This document shows positions 15,833-17,401 of a DNA stretch of 17,401 nt, piece after piece. This stretch comes from Acidobacteriota bacterium (lineage in GTDB: Bacteria > Acidobacteriota > Terriglobia > Terriglobales > Acidobacteriaceae). The number at the start of each line of letters is the position of its first letter. Within the stretch, counting starts at the first letter, position 1. The stretch covers positions 1 through 17,401 of the forward strand of contig JAJZFR010000021.1 of the NCBI GenBank assembly GCA_021805265.1. Direction: 5' to 3'. Position numbers and translations under genes: made by a program. A model generated the notes under the pieces. That model did not search any database. It worked only from the letters and a program-made list of their open reading frames with translations, and was not told where the DNA came from.

Positions 15833-15869
15833 AAACGAAGGGCTGCTCTGATTCAGAGCAGCCCTTCGT
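15833..15869 (+). terminator. Strong hairpin after metK, probable terminator
   Basis: ACGAAGGGCTGCTCTG (15835-15850) pairs perfectly, 16 bp, with CAGAGCAGCCCTTCGT (15854-15869) around the triloop ATT. It starts 25 nt after the metK stop. The following bases are ACGTATA, so a T tract is absent, but the stem is very stable. The element recurs in reverse at 15968-15984. Confidence 0.7.
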
Positions 15870-15898
15870 ACGTATACCCAGCGGGATTGGATTCTCAC

Positions 15899-15923
15899 GC
15901 AACTTTTCCTCAAGAAAAGTTGC
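15899..15923. repeat. 10-bp inverted repeat in the metK-GH3 gap
   Basis: GCAACTTTTC (15899-15908) and GAAAAGTTGC (15914-15923) are perfect complements with a 5-nt loop CTCAA. The stem is different from the flanking GC-rich hairpins. It may act as a terminator for either convergent gene: read on either strand, the 3' arm ends in GTTGC. Confidence 0.6.
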
Positions 15924-15960
15924 ACCGCGCAGTGTTGGCTCGGGCACAGTAACTGTCGAA

Positions 15961-15984
15961 CTGCTCGAGAGCAGCCCTTCGTTT
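15961..15984 (-). terminator. Second, shortened copy of the hairpin, downstream of the GH3 gene
   Basis: On the minus strand, AAACGAAGGGCTGCTCT (15984-15968) repeats the metK-side sequence at 15833-15849 exactly for 17 bases. The hairpin here is CTGCTC-GA-GAGCAG (15961-15974), with the opposing arm lacking the GGG of the first copy. It lies about 26 nt past the GH3 stop and probably terminates that gene. Confidence 0.6.
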
Positions 15985-16010
15985 CAGCACCAATCGTCGC
16001 GATTCACAAA

Positions 16011-17401
16011 CTATCGCGGCAGCGCCTTGCTCCCCACCACGCTGAATTCTGCGGTAGACTTCACGCTCGTCTCCTCCGGCTGCGCGTCCCCAACGGTGAG
16101 TGTGTACTTGCCCGCGAGGATCGAGCGCTCGCCCTTTTCATCGACGCTCGAAAGCGAGCGCGGATCGAGGTGGAGCGCAACGCTGCGTGTTTCGCCCGCC
16201 AGCAGTGAGACGCGCTCGAAGGCGACCAGCGAGTGGATCGGGCCATCGGCTTGCGGCGTCTTGAGATACGCCTCGACCGCTTCGTCCCCTGCAACCTTGC
16301 TGCTGTTGGTCACCGAGACCGTCGCTGTCAGCGGCTCGCCCGCAGTGAGTTTGTCCGCCGATAGCGCAACCGGCCCAAAGCCGAAGCTCGCATAACTCAG
16401 CCCGTAACCGAAGCCCCACTCCGGCTTGCCCGTGTAATAGCGATAGGTGCGGTTCCTGAACGAGTAATCGGTAAACGCGGGCAGGTCAGCAACGCTGTCA
16501 TAGAAGGTGACAGGCAATCGGCCAGCCGGATTGTTCAGACCGGCCAGCGTACGCGCAATCGCTGCACCGCCCGCCACGCCGGGATACCAGGCCTCCAGGA
16601 TTGCCGCAGCGTTCTGCTGAACATCCCCGAGAGAAACCGCGCTGCCGCTCATCAGAACCACAACCACCGGTTTGCCGCTTGCCGCAACCGATTGAATCAG
16701 CTTTTCCTGCGCCGCGGGAAGCGAAATTTTCGTCCGGTCGCCGCCCGAGAAACCGTCGATTTTGATGGGCATCTCTTCGCCTTCCAGTTGTGGCGAAAGA
16801 CCCACAAACGCAAGCACCACATCAGAGGCTTTGGCTGCTGCGACGGCCTCGTCGAGCTGGGCCTGCGCGGGCGCTGCCCAGTTCAGGAATACACCCCCGC
16901 CCGCCTGATCCTCCGAGTGGCTGTAGCTCAACTCAAAGGCGTGTGGCGCGACATCGGCGAAATCCATAGCGAACTGGATCGGCTTCGCGCCAGACATGAT
17001 CGGCGGCGCTGAGGGCGACGCGCCCTCGGCCAGCGCAAACCGGTGTGTCGTCGCCGCGCCATGACCCGCCACCATATCTCCCTGTGCGACAATCTTGCCA
17101 TCAACCATAACCGCGACCGAGTTTTTCGGCGAATAGGGAAAGCTGTCCGCAGCCTCGACCGCGAACTCGTAATGGCCCGGCGCGGGCGGCGTGAAGGTGC
17201 CCGTATAGCGAACCGAGTAGTCGTGTGTATGCAGCGCGGCGACAGGAAGCGAGTCGCCCCAGCTATCCTGGATGTTCGGTTCCGTCCGTGTCACAACCGC
17301 ACGACCGGTCCAGTCCGGCGTCGCGAAAAACTCCACCTTCAGGCCGCCGCCAAAGGCGCTGCGCGACACCGGAACCTTGAAACCATCCGCCAGTGTCGAG
17401 C
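16011..17401 (-). CDS. Glycoside hydrolase family 3 (beta-glucosidase/xylosidase-like) with PA14 domain, 5' end outside window
   Basis: The visible C-terminal 462 residues run from the window edge to TAG at 16011-16013. Counting from the first full codon, a PA14-type beta domain spans about 21-175 (LKVEFFATPDW, YSVRYTGTFTPPAPGHYEFAVEA, GGGVFLNW). The GH3 C-terminal (alpha/beta) domain spans about 182-340 (VVLAFVGLSPQLEGEEM, GGDRTKISLPAAQEKLI, EAWYPGVAGGAAIARTLAG, NPAGRLPVTFY, YGLSYASF). A fibronectin-III-like domain follows (about 355-455, VTNSSKVAGDEAVEAYL). LEGEEM may hold the acid/base glutamate region. The N-terminal TIM barrel with the nucleophile is off-window. PA14 insertion is known in some GH3 enzymes and shapes substrate access. 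Substrate is unknown; a plant-polysaccharide role is plausible. Confidence 0.93.
   Translation of the reverse strand, partial: STLADGFKVPVSRSAFGGGLKVEFFATPDWTGRAVVTRTEPNIQDSWGDSLPVAALHTHDYSVRYTGTFTPPAPGHYEFAVEAADSFPYSPKNSVAVMVDGKIVAQGDMVAGHGAATTHRFALAEGASPSAPPIMSGAKPIQFAMDFADVAPHAFELSYSHSEDQAGGGVFLNWAAPAQAQLDEAVAAAKASDVVLAFVGLSPQLEGEEMPIKIDGFSGGDRTKISLPAAQEKLIQSVAASGKPVVVVLMSGSAVSLGDVQQNAAAILEAWYPGVAGGAAIARTLAGLNNPAGRLPVTFYDSVADLPAFTDYSFRNRTYRYYTGKPEWGFGYGLSYASFGFGPVALSADKLTAGEPLTATVSVTNSSKVAGDEAVEAYLKTPQADGPIHSLVAFERVSLLAGETRSVALHLDPRSLSSVDEKGERSILAGKYTLTVGDAQPEETSVKSTAEFSVVGSKALPR

Noticed and set aside
15833..15984. A true MITE with target-site duplication
   Set aside because: The terminal inverted repeats are perfect, but the flanking bases do not form a convincing direct duplication and no second copy is visible in the window.

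Overview
This 17.4 kb window looks like chromosomal DNA of a GC-rich Gram-negative soil bacterium. My best guess is Acidobacteriota, class Terriglobia/Acidobacteriaceae. That guess rests on the high GC content with strong C/G preference at third codon positions, the mix of outer-membrane, glycogen and glycoside-hydrolase genes, and the general look of the proteins. No phylogenetic search was possible, so it is inference. I see no phage or transposase genes, no CRISPR array, and no tRNA or rRNA genes.

Left part (1-2625, minus strand): an ECF sigma factor, its zinc-binding (HxxxCxxC) membrane anti-sigma factor, and a B-box-like zinc-finger membrane protein with a LiaI/LiaF-like C-terminus form a tight operon. 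The gaps are 2 nt and a 13-nt overlap. An ECF-type promoter (GGAAC-N17-CGTA) sits just upstream of the sigma gene, which suggests autoregulation. The membrane protein may be a third signalling partner. Upstream on the same strand, behind a 15-bp perfect palindrome, lies glgC (ADP-glucose pyrophosphorylase, glycogen synthesis).

Middle part (4305-10719): two unrecognised small genes are divergently arranged, a 98-aa soluble protein (minus) and a 139-aa two-TM protein (plus). Next come ndk (plus) and a convergent exported thioredoxin-fold protein with a CPDC active site (minus). After a 486-nt intergenic stretch, which may hold one small gene, there is a 758-aa EF-G paralogue (EF-G2-like) whose G4 motif reads NQMD instead of NKxD. 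It carries a long low-complexity linker between the G domain and domain II. A TolC-family outer-membrane protein follows without an adjacent pump.

Right part (10786-17401): a minus-strand GT-C (PMT/ArnT-like) membrane glycosyltransferase and a MacB/FtsX-type ABC permease without its ATPase come first. A divergent, AT-richer promoter region follows, then a short RodZ-like HTH/TM protein (plus) and metK (plus, TTG start behind a strong Shine-Dalgarno and a possibly structured leader). A GH3 beta-glucosidase/xylosidase with an inserted PA14 domain (minus, 5' end off the window) converges on metK. The 200 nt between metK and the GH3 gene contain three hairpins. Two of these are versions of the same 17-bp sequence in opposite orientation, one at the 3' end of each gene.

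No clear new defence or mobile system is visible. The items most worth a second look are the EF-G paralogue with NQMD, the three-gene ECF module with its promoter and start ambiguity, the repeated terminator element at 15833-15984, and the metK leader.
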